Source of the DNA: Candidatus Oscillochloris fontis
GTDB taxonomy: Bacteria; Chloroflexota; Chloroflexia; Chloroflexales; Chloroflexaceae
Length of the DNA: 64,000 nucleotides
Reading direction: 5' to 3'
Assembly: GCF_004138135.1 (NCBI RefSeq)
Contig: NZ_RYFD01000005.1
Span: forward strand, 62,001 to 126,000
The stretch's first letter is position 1. Every line of letters begins with the position of its first letter. The position numbers and the translations under genes are program-made. The notes beneath the pieces were generated by a model that was not told the origin of the DNA, ran no database searches, and worked only from the letters and a program-made list of their open reading frames with translations. Of this stretch, positions 7,830 through 15,463 are shown in pieces.

Positions 7830-8088
7830 ATGTAATCACCAACCGAATGGCTTGGCTGCGCGAGCGCACCAGCGTCTCGATCTCATCAATCAGCGTCATA
7901 AGACGGCGATAGTCGCGACGGAGTGCCTGCTCGTCGGCATGATCAAGCGGTGTCTGGGGGCGGTTGGCTCTGATCCAGTCATCGAAGCACTCACTGGCAG
8001 TTAGGGCTTCAATGCTGCTATAACGGCTCAAACCGCGCCAGATTTGGGCAGCACTATCAGTGAGGAGACGAACACTGTCAATAGCCAT
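7825..8088 (-). CDS. Small hypothetical protein
   Basis: 87 residues, no family recognised. It is rich in Arg, Leu and charged residues, probably all-helical (SSIEALTASECFDDWI, ADEQALRRDYRRLMTLIDEI), with no membrane segment. No clear ribosome binding site precedes the ATG. Its stop codon is the TAG of a GTAGGAGCG repeat head, a pattern shared with several confidently identified genes of this window, which supports it being real. Divergent from the UbiB-like gene. Confidence 0.5.
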   Translation of the reverse strand: MAIDSVRLLTDSAAQIWRGLSRYSSIEALTASECFDDWIRANRPQTPLDHADEQALRRDYRRLMTLIDEIETLVRSRSQAIRLVITL

Positions 8089-8219
8089 AGTTGTGGATCA
8101 TGTTTAGCAGAGCGATAATAATACCTCGCGCCATTGCGCACAAGCATGGTAGCAGAGGTTGGCCGAACCCAGTATCGGTCTAGAGGTCTAGTTTTGCCTC
8201 CTGCGTGGGGTGGAAGTGC

Positions 8220-8248
8220 CTGCCACCCTAGGGGATTTTTGGTATAAT
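8220..8248 (+). promoter_or_regulatory. Promoter of the UbiB-like gene
   Basis: CTGCCA (8220-8225, 4 of 6 matches to TTGACA), a 17-base spacer and a perfect TATAAT (8243-8248), about 110 bases before the start at 8359. A TATATATATATG tract follows directly. Confidence 0.6.
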
Positions 8249-8358
8249 CCTTATATATATATGCGTGGTTGGGATTCTCTATGAACCTCATGCACTGCGC
8301 AGTTGTGTGGCGATGAACACCGAGATGTGTTTCTCGGAAAGGTGACGATGGCGGATCT

Positions 8359-10188
8359 ATGTCCGATTCTTTGACGATACCACCGGCTCAGCCGGCTCCT
8401 ACTCCACCTCCCCAGCCGGTGATGCCGCCGCCGTTTGATCCGCGTAAGCGGTTCTTGCGCGTCTCGCTCTTTTTTCTTGGGGTTGTGATCCATATCTATG
8501 TGTGGGATATCTTCCTCCAGCGTTTTGCGCTGGCGCGTTGGTATGTGCGGCGTACCCAGATTCGGCGCTGGAAGGCGATTGCGCGCAACTTCCGCACGAT
8601 GGCGCTTGAATTGGGCGGTATGCAGATTAAGTTGGGGCAGTTCCTCTCCTCCCGCGCCGATATTCTGCATGAGTCGGTGCGGCGTGAGTTGGCTGGTCTG
8701 CAAGACGAGGTACCCCCTGCTCCGTCCGGCCATGTGTTGGAGGTGATCCTGGAGGATCTGGGGGCTGCACCCGCCGAGATCTTCGCCACCTTTGAGCCGG
8801 AGGCGGTCGCCGCCGCTTCTCTCGGTCAGGTTCACTTCGCCACCCTCAAAGATGGTCGTGAGGTAGCGGTGAAGGTGCAGCGCCCCTATATTCGCCGCAT
8901 TGTTGAGGTTGATCTGAGCGCTGTCACTTGGGTGGTGCGCCTGATCAAGAACTATCCCCCCATTCGTCGCCGCGCCGATATGGAGGCGCTGTTGGCCGAG
9001 TTTGGGCGCGTACTGGTCAATGAGCTCGACTATATCAGCGAAGCGAAGAATGCCGAGACGTTTCGTAGCAACTTCGCCCAGGTTGCGGGGGTCTACTTCC
9101 CCGAACCGATCATGGAACTGACGACCCGCCGGGTGCTGGTGATGGAGCGCATCAATGGGGTCAAGATCAGTGATCTGAAGACGCTGGAGGAGTTGGGGGT
9201 GAGTGGCTTGGAGGTGGCTGCTCGTCTGAGCAATGTCTATCTCAAACAGTTCTTTATTGATGGTGTCTTCCATGCCGATCCGCATCCCGGCAACCTCTTC
9301 GTGCGGGTGGAGGAGGAGCAGCCGATTGCGGTTTATCATAATGGGCGTGTCTCTGATGAAGATCTCATCAGTGGGGCGTGGGTCTCGCACGCACTGCCTG
9401 AGTCGCATCTGCATAGCGATGATGCGGTAGGTGTCCCCTTTACGCTGATCTTCGTGGATTTTGGGATGGTCGGCCACCTGCCGCCGCAGACGATGGAATC
9501 GCTGCGGAGTGGGGTGATTGGCCTGGCTACCAACGATGCAGATCGGATCGTGGATGCCTTTGAGAAGATGAATATGCTCTTGCCGGGTACCGACCGGCGG
9601 GTGATTGTGCGCGGTATCCAGGTCTTGTTGCGTCACTCGTTTAACCGTACCATGCGCCAGATGAATGAACTGGACATGGAGGTGTTGTTTAGCGAGACCC
9701 GCGAGATCGTGTATGATCTGCCCTTCCAGATTCCCCAGGATCTGCTCTATTTAGGGCGGGCAATGAGTATGGTGGGTGGGCTGGCCACCGAGATCTGCCC
9801 CGATATTAATCTTTTTGAGGAGTTGCTGCCTTTTGCCCAGATGATGCTGGAGCGTGAACAGAAGCAGGGTAATTGGACCGAGCGCATCCAGAAGGAGTTG
9901 CTCGATATTGGCCAGATCTTGCTCAAACTGCCGCGCCAGATGGATGCCTACTACACCTCGGCCAATCGCGGCGATCTGCAAACCCGCTCGGACACGACGC
10001 GTCTTGAGCGCAGTATGCGCCGGGTTGAGCGTTCGAATGATCGCCTAGCGGGTGGCATGATGGCGGCCAGCCTCTTTCTGGGTGGGGTCGAGTTGCGGAC
10101 GCGAGGCTTAGAGAAGGAGGCCAGTCGGGCGTGGTGGGGCGCAATTGCAGCCGCGATCTGGACCTTCTGGCCCCGGAGTGAGCGGTGA
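8359..10188 (+). CDS. ABC1/AarF/UbiB-family atypical kinase
   Basis: 609 residues. A Pro-rich N-terminus and a hydrophobic stretch (about 34-52) precede the ABC1 fold: KLGQ (91-94, the family KxGQ motif), the Ala-rich loop AAASLGQVHFA (151-161), the nucleotide lysine in VAVKVQRP (172), ADPHPGNLF and VDFGMVG. UbiB proteins are membrane-associated ATPases needed for isoprenoid quinone synthesis or lipid handling. About 42 residues are inserted between HPGNLF and the DFG motif, where homologues have only a short loop. The C-terminal helical region ends next to the following gene without a gap. Confidence 0.88.
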   Translation: MSDSLTIPPAQPAPTPPPQPVMPPPFDPRKRFLRVSLFFLGVVIHIYVWDIFLQRFALARWYVRRTQIRRWKAIARNFRTMALELGGMQIKLGQFLSSRADILHESVRRELAGLQDEVPPAPSGHVLEVILEDLGAAPAEIFATFEPEAVAAASLGQVHFATLKDGREVAVKVQRPYIRRIVEVDLSAVTWVVRLIKNYPPIRRRADMEALLAEFGRVLVNELDYISEAKNAETFRSNFAQVAGVYFPEPIMELTTRRVLVMERINGVKISDLKTLEELGVSGLEVAARLSNVYLKQFFIDGVFHADPHPGNLFVRVEEEQPIAVYHNGRVSDEDLISGAWVSHALPESHLHSDDAVGVPFTLIFVDFGMVGHLPPQTMESLRSGVIGLATNDADRIVDAFEKMNMLLPGTDRRVIVRGIQVLLRHSFNRTMRQMNELDMEVLFSETREIVYDLPFQIPQDLLYLGRAMSMVGGLATEICPDINLFEELLPFAQMMLEREQKQGNWTERIQKELLDIGQILLKLPRQMDAYYTSANRGDLQTRSDTTRLERSMRRVERSNDRLAGGMMAASLFLGGVELRTRGLEKEASRAWWGAIAAAIWTFWPRSER

Positions 10189-11646
10189 GTGTGGGCGATC
10201 ATCACCAAGCTGCGCCCGCTGCTGCTCGTGCTGCTGCTCGGTTTGGTGGCTGATGTTGCGCATGTGCCACTTGGCCCACGGGGTGCCCTCCACTATGCCG
10301 ATGCGCTCTGGATGCAAGGCCACTACTACGCGGCCTTGCAGTCCTACCAGCCGATAGATGTACGGGCGGCTCCCCAAGCCGCGTTGCACCTCGGCATCCT
10401 GCGGCTCCAACGCGGCGAGTATTACCCGGCTGAACGGGCGCTGCGCACCGCGATGCAGGTGGGTCTCGATCCCAGTGATTACCACCTCGCCTTGCTCTAC
10501 CTGGGCCAAGCCCTCGCCGCCACCGGGCGTAGCGAACTGGCCCAGGATACCTGGGCACTGATCGAGGATTGCCGCACTCCCTTGGCGTGTCGCTACCGTG
10601 GCCCGTCCCACATTCTACGTGCTGAAGAAGCGCTGCGCCACACCGACATGCACACCGCTGAAGCCGAGTATCGCCGTGCGCTCGATCTACCCCTGCCACC
10701 TGGCTGGGCCGCATTGGCCCAGGTGCGGCTTGCGCTGCTCACCGCCGCCTATGATCCGAGCGGGGCGGCGGATCTGCTGCACCGTCCCGTTCCGCCGCCG
10801 TCGTTCGATCTGCCTTGGGCGGCTCCACTGCTGCCGAGTAGCGTGGTCTGGCTGGAGCAACTAGAGATTGCCTTGGCCTCAGCACCAGCAGTTCGTACCC
10901 AACGGCTGGGGCAGATCTACCTGAGCATGGGCTTCTATGCCCTCGCAGAAGGCCAGTTTACCCAGGTACCGCCAGGGCCGCTGGAGCGGGGAGCGCGCAT
11001 CTATGCCGCCTATAGCCGCTGGCTGGGTGGAGATCGTGCCGTCGGCCAAGCCCAACTCGAAGCACTTATCGCCGCCGCGCCCGATGATGCCCAGGCGCGG
11101 ATGCTGCTAGCCATGGCCTATCTCGCCAACCAGGAGGATCAGGCCGCCCGCGCCCAACTCGATACGGTGGCCCAAATGACTGCTGGTGGGCCGGATTTAC
11201 TGGTAGCCTGGGCCAATTGGCATATTGCGCAACATGCCTACCCGGAGGCGAGTAGTATGTATCAGTTGGCCGTGGCCCAGGCGCATACCAACCAGCGCGG
11301 GCGTTATGCCATGATGGGGGCGCAGTTTCATTTGCGTACCACCTACGAGTTATGTAGCACAGGCTTACCTTTGGCGGAGACGGCGGCGGCGGCGTTGCCC
11401 GAAAATTCTGCCGCGTTGACGCTGTTGGCGGCGCATCAATACTATTGTGGTGAGATGGATAAGGCGCTGCTGACAGCCCAACAGGCGCTGGATCGTGGTG
11501 CAGGTGCCGAGGCGGGCTATTATTTGGGGATGGCCTTGCGGGCAGTGGGGCAGGAAGCGGTGGGGCGTTGGGCGCTCATCCAAGCCGCCGATAGCGAACC
11601 GGCATCGATCTGGCGCGAACGCGCCGAGCGGGCGTTGGTGCGGTAG
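10189..11646 (+). CDS. TPR-repeat protein with N-terminal membrane segment
   Basis: 485 residues starting at a GTG directly after the UbiB-like stop codon, so probably translated by coupling. A single hydrophobic segment (about residues 9-28) could be a signal anchor. The rest consists of helical pairs typical of tetratricopeptide repeats (e.g. ALHLGILRLQRGEYYPAERAL, YLGQALAATGRSELAQDTW, LLAMAYLANQEDQAARAQL). TPR arrays are protein-interaction scaffolds; the partner may be the adjacent UbiB-like protein, but that rests on position only. The TAG stop lies in a palindromic repeat. Confidence 0.75.
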   Translation: MWAIITKLRPLLLVLLLGLVADVAHVPLGPRGALHYADALWMQGHYYAALQSYQPIDVRAAPQAALHLGILRLQRGEYYPAERALRTAMQVGLDPSDYHLALLYLGQALAATGRSELAQDTWALIEDCRTPLACRYRGPSHILRAEEALRHTDMHTAEAEYRRALDLPLPPGWAALAQVRLALLTAAYDPSGAADLLHRPVPPPSFDLPWAAPLLPSSVVWLEQLEIALASAPAVRTQRLGQIYLSMGFYALAEGQFTQVPPGPLERGARIYAAYSRWLGGDRAVGQAQLEALIAAAPDDAQARMLLAMAYLANQEDQAARAQLDTVAQMTAGGPDLLVAWANWHIAQHAYPEASSMYQLAVAQAHTNQRGRYAMMGAQFHLRTTYELCSTGLPLAETAAAALPENSAALTLLAAHQYYCGEMDKALLTAQQALDRGAGAEAGYYLGMALRAVGQEAVGRWALIQAADSEPASIWRERAERALVR

Positions 11647-11672
11647 AGACGCACTATATTGCGTCTCTACCG
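11641..11672. terminator. R2-type hairpin, bidirectional terminator candidate
   Basis: CGGTAGAGACGCA-ctatat-TGCGTCTCTACCG: 13-bp arms, 6-base loop, between the convergent TPR and sigma-factor genes. The TAG at 11644-11646 is the TPR stop codon. Same family as the tandem arrays at 22299 and 45186. There is no T-tract, so termination is inferred from location. Confidence 0.6.
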
Positions 11673-11687
11673 CACCGGGTGGTGGTG

Positions 11688-12623
11688 TTATTCAAAATAT
11701 CCGTGTAACCGCCGCCCTAGATGCGGGTCGCGTAGCTTCTTGAGCGCCTCGCTCTCAAGTTGGCGTACCCGTTCACGGGTTAGGCTGAGGCGCTGCCCAA
11801 TCTGTTCGAGGGTCAGGGCGGTTTCGCCTTCGAGGCCGTAGCGTAGGTTGAGGATACTCCGCTCGCGGGGGGTCAGATGCGACATGGCCTCGCTCAGATC
11901 ATCGCGCAGCAACCCGTGGGCAACATGATCGAGGGGGGTGGGTTCGAGCGGATCAGAGATGACCTCGGCTAGTGCGCCGGTGCCATCGTCACTGTGGGTC
12001 TCGTCGAGCGAGGCTGGCGTGAGCGCGGCCTGTTCAGCACGGGTTACTTGATCTGGGGTGATCCCCAGTTCGTTGGCAACCTCCTCCGGGGTTGGGTCAC
12101 GGTCGAGGTGTTGCGTAAGGCGCTGACGGGCGCGGGCCAAGCGCGAGAGCCGCTCACCCAAGTGGACGGGTAGGCGCACGGTGCGCCCGTGGTCGGCAAT
12201 GGCGCGCCCGACACTCTGGCGAATCCAGTAGGTAGCATAGGTCGAGAACTTGAAGCCCCGACTGGGATCGAATTTATCTACGGCGCGCATGAGGCCCAGG
12301 CTACCCTCCTGGATCAGATCGAGGAGGCTGAGGCCGTGGCCCTGGTAACGGCGCGCAATACTGACCACCAAGCGCAGGTTGGAGTTGATCAACTGGGCGC
12401 GCGCATTGGCCCCGGCATGAACCTGTTGCTCCAGTCGCCAGCGCTCACCGGGGGTGAATGGGTATTCATCGGCCAAGCGCCGTGCGGCTTCCCGGCCAGT
12501 CTCGATCTGTGCAGCGAGGTACTGCTCCTGATCAAACGTGAGCAGCGGCTCATCACCAATCTCATTCAGATAGAGGATGATTGACTCAGTCGGCAGGGTA
12601 CTGGCGAAGGCGGAGGTTGTCAT
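11688..12623 (-). CDS. RNA polymerase sigma factor, sigma-70 group 2
   Basis: 311 residues. Region 1.2 (ESIILYLNEIGDEPLLTFDQ), region 2 (NLRLVVSIARRYQGHGLSLLDLIQEG, then FKFSTYATYWIRQSVGRAI with the promoter-melting aromatics), region 3 and region 4 (LTPRERSILNLRYG, LTLEQIGQRLSLTRERVRQL) are all present; region 1.1 is absent, as in non-essential primary-like sigma factors. It should recognise ordinary -35/-10 promoters under special conditions. The ATG at 12623 is preceded by AAGGAG at good distance; an upstream extension to 12668 has no such site. Confidence 0.93.
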   Translation of the reverse strand: MTTSAFASTLPTESIILYLNEIGDEPLLTFDQEQYLAAQIETGREAARRLADEYPFTPGERWRLEQQVHAGANARAQLINSNLRLVVSIARRYQGHGLSLLDLIQEGSLGLMRAVDKFDPSRGFKFSTYATYWIRQSVGRAIADHGRTVRLPVHLGERLSRLARARQRLTQHLDRDPTPEEVANELGITPDQVTRAEQAALTPASLDETHSDDGTGALAEVISDPLEPTPLDHVAHGLLRDDLSEAMSHLTPRERSILNLRYGLEGETALTLEQIGQRLSLTRERVRQLESEALKKLRDPHLGRRLHGYFE

Positions 12624-12806
12624 TATATCTCTCCTTCTTGCGGGGCACTCTGTGGCGAGTACCGGCAAACAAGGTGGCAGGAGGCGGGAAGCACCGGGTG
12701 CTTCGGCGTGATGTGCGGTGAACTCTCGTCATATGCGAGGTAGCACTATATAGTATGCTTGGATGGAATAAACGCATTCTTAGTGTGAGATGAGAGCCAG
12801 ATGAGA

Positions 12807-12880
12807 GTAGGGGCGAAGCATCGCTCCCATAGAATCTGGAGGACACGGACGAGATCGATGGGCGATGCTTCGTCCCTCCA
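12807..12880. repeat. R1 palindrome
   Basis: GTAGGGGCGAAGCATCGCTCCC and the inverse GGGCGATGCTTCGTCCC flank a 34-base centre. It lies between the divergent sigma-factor and permease genes, directly upstream of the permease -10 element. The 283-base gap (12624-12906) otherwise holds a GAAGCACCGGGTGCTTC palindrome near 12690 and no open frame I would call. Confidence 0.8.
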
Positions 12881-12893
12881 CACCAAAAGCCTC

Positions 12894-12899
12894 TATAAT
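12894..12899 (+). promoter_or_regulatory. -10 element, leaderless start of the permease
   Basis: A perfect TATAAT ends seven bases before the ATG at 12907, which would put transcription start on or next to the initiation codon. No good -35 is visible; it would fall in the R1 repeat. Confidence 0.5.
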
Positions 12900-12906
12900 A
12901 CGTCGC

Positions 12907-13722
12907 ATGTTTCATCCTATTGTTGAAAAAACACTACGGCGTTGGGTGCCTGTACTTATGTCTCCTCCTCGTCTGCATGGGGCGCGTTACCTACCCGCTC
13001 TGTTCCTCTTTTTGGTATTGTTGGTGCTGCTTCAGGTTGGCTTGCCCGCCTTGGGGGTGCCGCACTACTTACTTCCCACGCCATCACGGGTGTGGGCACG
13101 GCTGACCGAGCCGGGCAGTGGCCTCGCGGCTCATCTGTGGGCCACGGCGCAGGCCGGGGTAGGTGGCTTGCTGCTGGGGAGCGTCGGGGGGGTGGCGCTG
13201 GCAATCCTCTTTGTTGCGATTCGCCCACTGGAACGCGCCTTCTACCCCTGGGTGCTGGTCTCGCAGACCTTGCCGAGCGCCGCGTTGGCCCCCTTGCTGG
13301 TGATCTGGCTGGGGAATGGACTCGCCCCGCGTTTGGCGATGGCGGCGCTCTTCGCCTTCTTCCCGGTACTGGTTAATACCACCCAGGGCTTGCGCCAGAT
13401 CACGCCCGAACAGCGCGATCTGTTGCGGGCATGGGGCGCTTCTTCTGTGCAGACTTTCCGCCTACTGCGTATACCTGCCGCTCTCCCGGCGCTCTTTGCC
13501 GGATTGCGCATCGCGGCAACCCTGGCCGTGGTGGGGGCAATTGTCGGTGAGTTGGCCGGTTCAAGCGAAGGGCTGGGCTATGTGATCAGTATCGCCACCT
13601 ACCACCTCCAGACGGATCGGGTCTTTGCGGCGGTGGTGCTGGCCTCCGGCTTGAGCCTGCTGCTCTCGGTGCTGCTCCATATTGCTGAACGCCAGATCGT
13701 CTTCTGGCATACTGAGGGATGA
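12907..13722 (+). CDS. ABC transporter permease, NitT/TauT/thiamine-precursor type
   Basis: 271 residues with six hydrophobic segments of the BPD_transp_1 fold. The cytoplasmic coupling loop is AWGASSVQTFRLLRIPAALPALFAGLRIA, the expected EAA-like motif. Homologues (SsuC, TauC, ThiX) are channels of importers for sulfonates, nitrate or thiamine precursors. The ATG at 12907 sits seven bases after a TATAAT, which implies a leaderless mRNA; an ATG at 12958 is an alternative. The ORF start at 12865 lies inside the repeat. The binding-protein gene follows after six bases; no ATPase gene is adjacent. Confidence 0.88.
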   Translation: MFHPIVEKTLRRWVPVLMSPPRLHGARYLPALFLFLVLLVLLQVGLPALGVPHYLLPTPSRVWARLTEPGSGLAAHLWATAQAGVGGLLLGSVGGVALAILFVAIRPLERAFYPWVLVSQTLPSAALAPLLVIWLGNGLAPRLAMAALFAFFPVLVNTTQGLRQITPEQRDLLRAWGASSVQTFRLLRIPAALPALFAGLRIAATLAVVGAIVGELAGSSEGLGYVISIATYHLQTDRVFAAVVLASGLSLLLSVLLHIAERQIVFWHTEG

Positions 13723-13728
13723 TTCGCT

Positions 13729-14760
13729 ATGCGACTGTTACGTTCTCTTCTACTCATTCTGGCCCTCGTGCTTGTCGGCTGCGCTCAACCCGGTTCGCCC
13801 ACCCCAACCGCGAGTTCCACGGCCCCAGAGACCCGTCAGGTCTCGATGCGGCTACAATGGTTCGCGCAGTACCAGTTTGCGGGCTATATCGTGGCGAAGG
13901 AGAAGGGCTACTATACCGCGGTTGGGCTGGATGTGACGCTCAACCCCGGCGGGCCAGATCTGGTGCCCCTGCCCTTGGTGGCCACCGGGCGCGATACGTT
14001 CGGCAGTACCGGGGCGGATACGATCCTCACGGCGCGTGAGCAGAATATTGATGTGGTGGCACTGGCGACTTGGTTCCAGGCCAGCCCGGTGGCGTTTATG
14101 GTGCATAGCGACTCGGACATCCATAGCCCGCAGGACTTCCCCGGCCACACGGTCGGCATGTTCTATGGTGATAATGTCGAGACCGAGTACCGGGCGCTGT
14201 TGGCGGCCACCAACGTGGATCGGGCGGGCATCACCGAGATCCCCGGCGACTACAGTCTGGCCCCCTTCCTAGAGCGTCGCGCCGATGTCTGGCCGGTCTA
14301 TGCCACCGACCAGCCCAATATCGCCCGTCGCGAGGGCACCGAGGTGCGCCTCATCCTCGCCCGTGAGTACGGGGTGCAGTTGATGGGCGACGTACTCTTC
14401 ACCACCGCCGAGTTTGTGCAAAAGAACCCCAACACCGTGCGCGCCTTTGTGCAGGCCACGCTACGCGGCTGGCACGAGGCCATCGCCCACCCGGAGGAGA
14501 CAGTGGCGCTGATTGCGCGCTACAACCCTGATCTCGATCCGGCCCAACTCAGCTTCGAGGCTCGCGAGACGATCACCCTGATCACCTATGGCCCCGGTGC
14601 GACATGCCCCGGTTATAGCGACCCGACCCTGTGGGCAGCCGAAGCGCGTCAGTTGCAGGCGCTGGGTCTGCTCGCGCATAGCCCCGATCTGGAGTCCTCC
14701 ATCTTCAACCAGCCCGTGCGGGAGTACTATGAGTCTCAGGGGGTACGATGTGGGGAGTAG
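13729..14760 (+). CDS. NMT1/THI5-like ABC substrate-binding lipoprotein
   Basis: 343 residues. Lipobox LVGC (Cys18), then the NMT1/THI5 fold: SMRLQWFAQYQFAGYIVAKE, GLDVTLNPGG, GRDTFGSTGADTIL and FVQATLRGWHEAIAHPEE match ThiY-type proteins, which bind pyrimidine precursors of thiamine. A riboflavin-type or other ligand is possible, since this family is broad. It is anchored outside the membrane and feeds the permease encoded six bases upstream. No thiamine-pyrophosphate riboswitch was recognised before the operon, so regulation is not evident. Confidence 0.85.
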   Translation: MRLLRSLLLILALVLVGCAQPGSPTPTASSTAPETRQVSMRLQWFAQYQFAGYIVAKEKGYYTAVGLDVTLNPGGPDLVPLPLVATGRDTFGSTGADTILTAREQNIDVVALATWFQASPVAFMVHSDSDIHSPQDFPGHTVGMFYGDNVETEYRALLAATNVDRAGITEIPGDYSLAPFLERRADVWPVYATDQPNIARREGTEVRLILAREYGVQLMGDVLFTTAEFVQKNPNTVRAFVQATLRGWHEAIAHPEETVALIARYNPDLDPAQLSFEARETITLITYGPGATCPGYSDPTLWAAEARQLQALGLLAHSPDLESSIFNQPVREYYESQGVRCGE

Positions 14761-14762
14761 GG

Positions 14763-14791
14763 TTGCATTCCTGTGAACTTCTACATATAAT
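14763..14791 (+). promoter_or_regulatory. Promoter of the toxin-antitoxin pair
   Basis: TTGCAT (14763-14768), a 17-base spacer and a perfect TATAAT (14786-14791), 27 bases before the GTG start of the antitoxin gene. Toxin-antitoxin operons are normally autoregulated at such promoters; no obvious operator palindrome is seen. Confidence 0.55.
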
Positions 14792-14817
14792 ACGAGTGAC
14801 GTGAAAGGACAACATCA

Positions 14818-15054
14818 GTGAAAAATACCTTTATTACCATAGATCCAACGATTATGATGGGAAAGCCTGTCATCACAGGAACTCGTATTACGGTTGAATC
14901 GCTTCTCGACCGTTTTGCAGCAGGCGAGACGATGAGCCAAATACTTGATTCCCATCCACGCCTTACTAAAGAGGCGATTTTTGCGGTTTTTGCCTTTGCC
15001 GCAGACATGCTTCGCTCGGATATTATATACCCTATCTCGGATAAAGCCGCATGA
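14818..15054 (+). CDS. DUF433 family antitoxin
   Basis: 78 residues from a GTG start with AAAGGA nine bases upstream. IMMGKPVITGTRITVESLLD followed by FAAGETMSQILDSHPRLTKE is the DUF433 signature, a winged-helix DNA-binding fold used as VapB-like antitoxin. It overlaps the toxin gene by four bases (ATGA). The pair is AT-richer than its neighbours and has a different codon feel, which fits horizontal acquisition. Confidence 0.85.
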   Translation: MKNTFITIDPTIMMGKPVITGTRITVESLLDRFAAGETMSQILDSHPRLTKEAIFAVFAFAADMLRSDIIYPISDKAA

Positions 15055-15404
15055 ATCTTCTTGCTGATGAAGGAATTGATAAGCACATCGTTGACCGTCT
15101 TCGCCAAGATGGTCATAAGGTGGTGTATATTGCCGAAGAACTACCAGGAATAACAGACGACGTGATTCTTGAGATGGCGAACCAGCAAGATGCCATCCTG
15201 GCAACGCGAGATAAAGACTTTGGAGAATTAGTCTACCGAATGAATCGAATTACACAAGGTGTGATTCTCGTTCGGTTGGACGGATTGCATCCCGATACCA
15301 AAGCAGCCATTGTATCAGCCGCGATCATGGAACATGGAATAGAGATGATCGGTGCATTTACCGTCATTAGTCCAGGGAATATACGAATACGTAAAAGATT
15401 TTAA
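15051..15404 (+). CDS. DUF5615 PIN-like toxin
   Basis: 117 residues. MNLLADEGIDKHIVDRLR carries the first acidic residues of the PIN-like fold, and AILATRDKDFGELVYR the second cluster (D..D). DUF5615 proteins pair with DUF433 antitoxins as VapBC-like modules; the expected activity is RNA cleavage, not shown for this protein. The ATG overlaps the antitoxin stop. A strong hairpin terminator follows. Confidence 0.85.
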   Translation: MNLLADEGIDKHIVDRLRQDGHKVVYIAEELPGITDDVILEMANQQDAILATRDKDFGELVYRMNRITQGVILVRLDGLHPDTKAAIVSAAIMEHGIEMIGAFTVISPGNIRIRKRF

Positions 15405-15422
15405 TAAAGAATACGCTAAACA

Positions 15423-15460
15423 AAGCAGGTTGGGGCTTGCCCCAACCTGCTTGTTTATTC
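15423..15460. terminator. Bidirectional intrinsic terminator
   Basis: AAGCAGGTTGGGG-cttg-CCCCAACCTGCTT, a 13-bp stem, followed by TGTTTATTCTG on the plus strand and by TGTTTAG on the minus strand. It lies between the convergent toxin and pepF genes. Confidence 0.8.
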
Positions 15461-15463
15461 TGC

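Noticed and set aside
12624-12906. TPP riboswitch before the NMT1/THI5-type importer
   Set aside because: The leader is nearly absent (a -10 box lies seven bases from the ATG) and the thi-box conserved core was not found.
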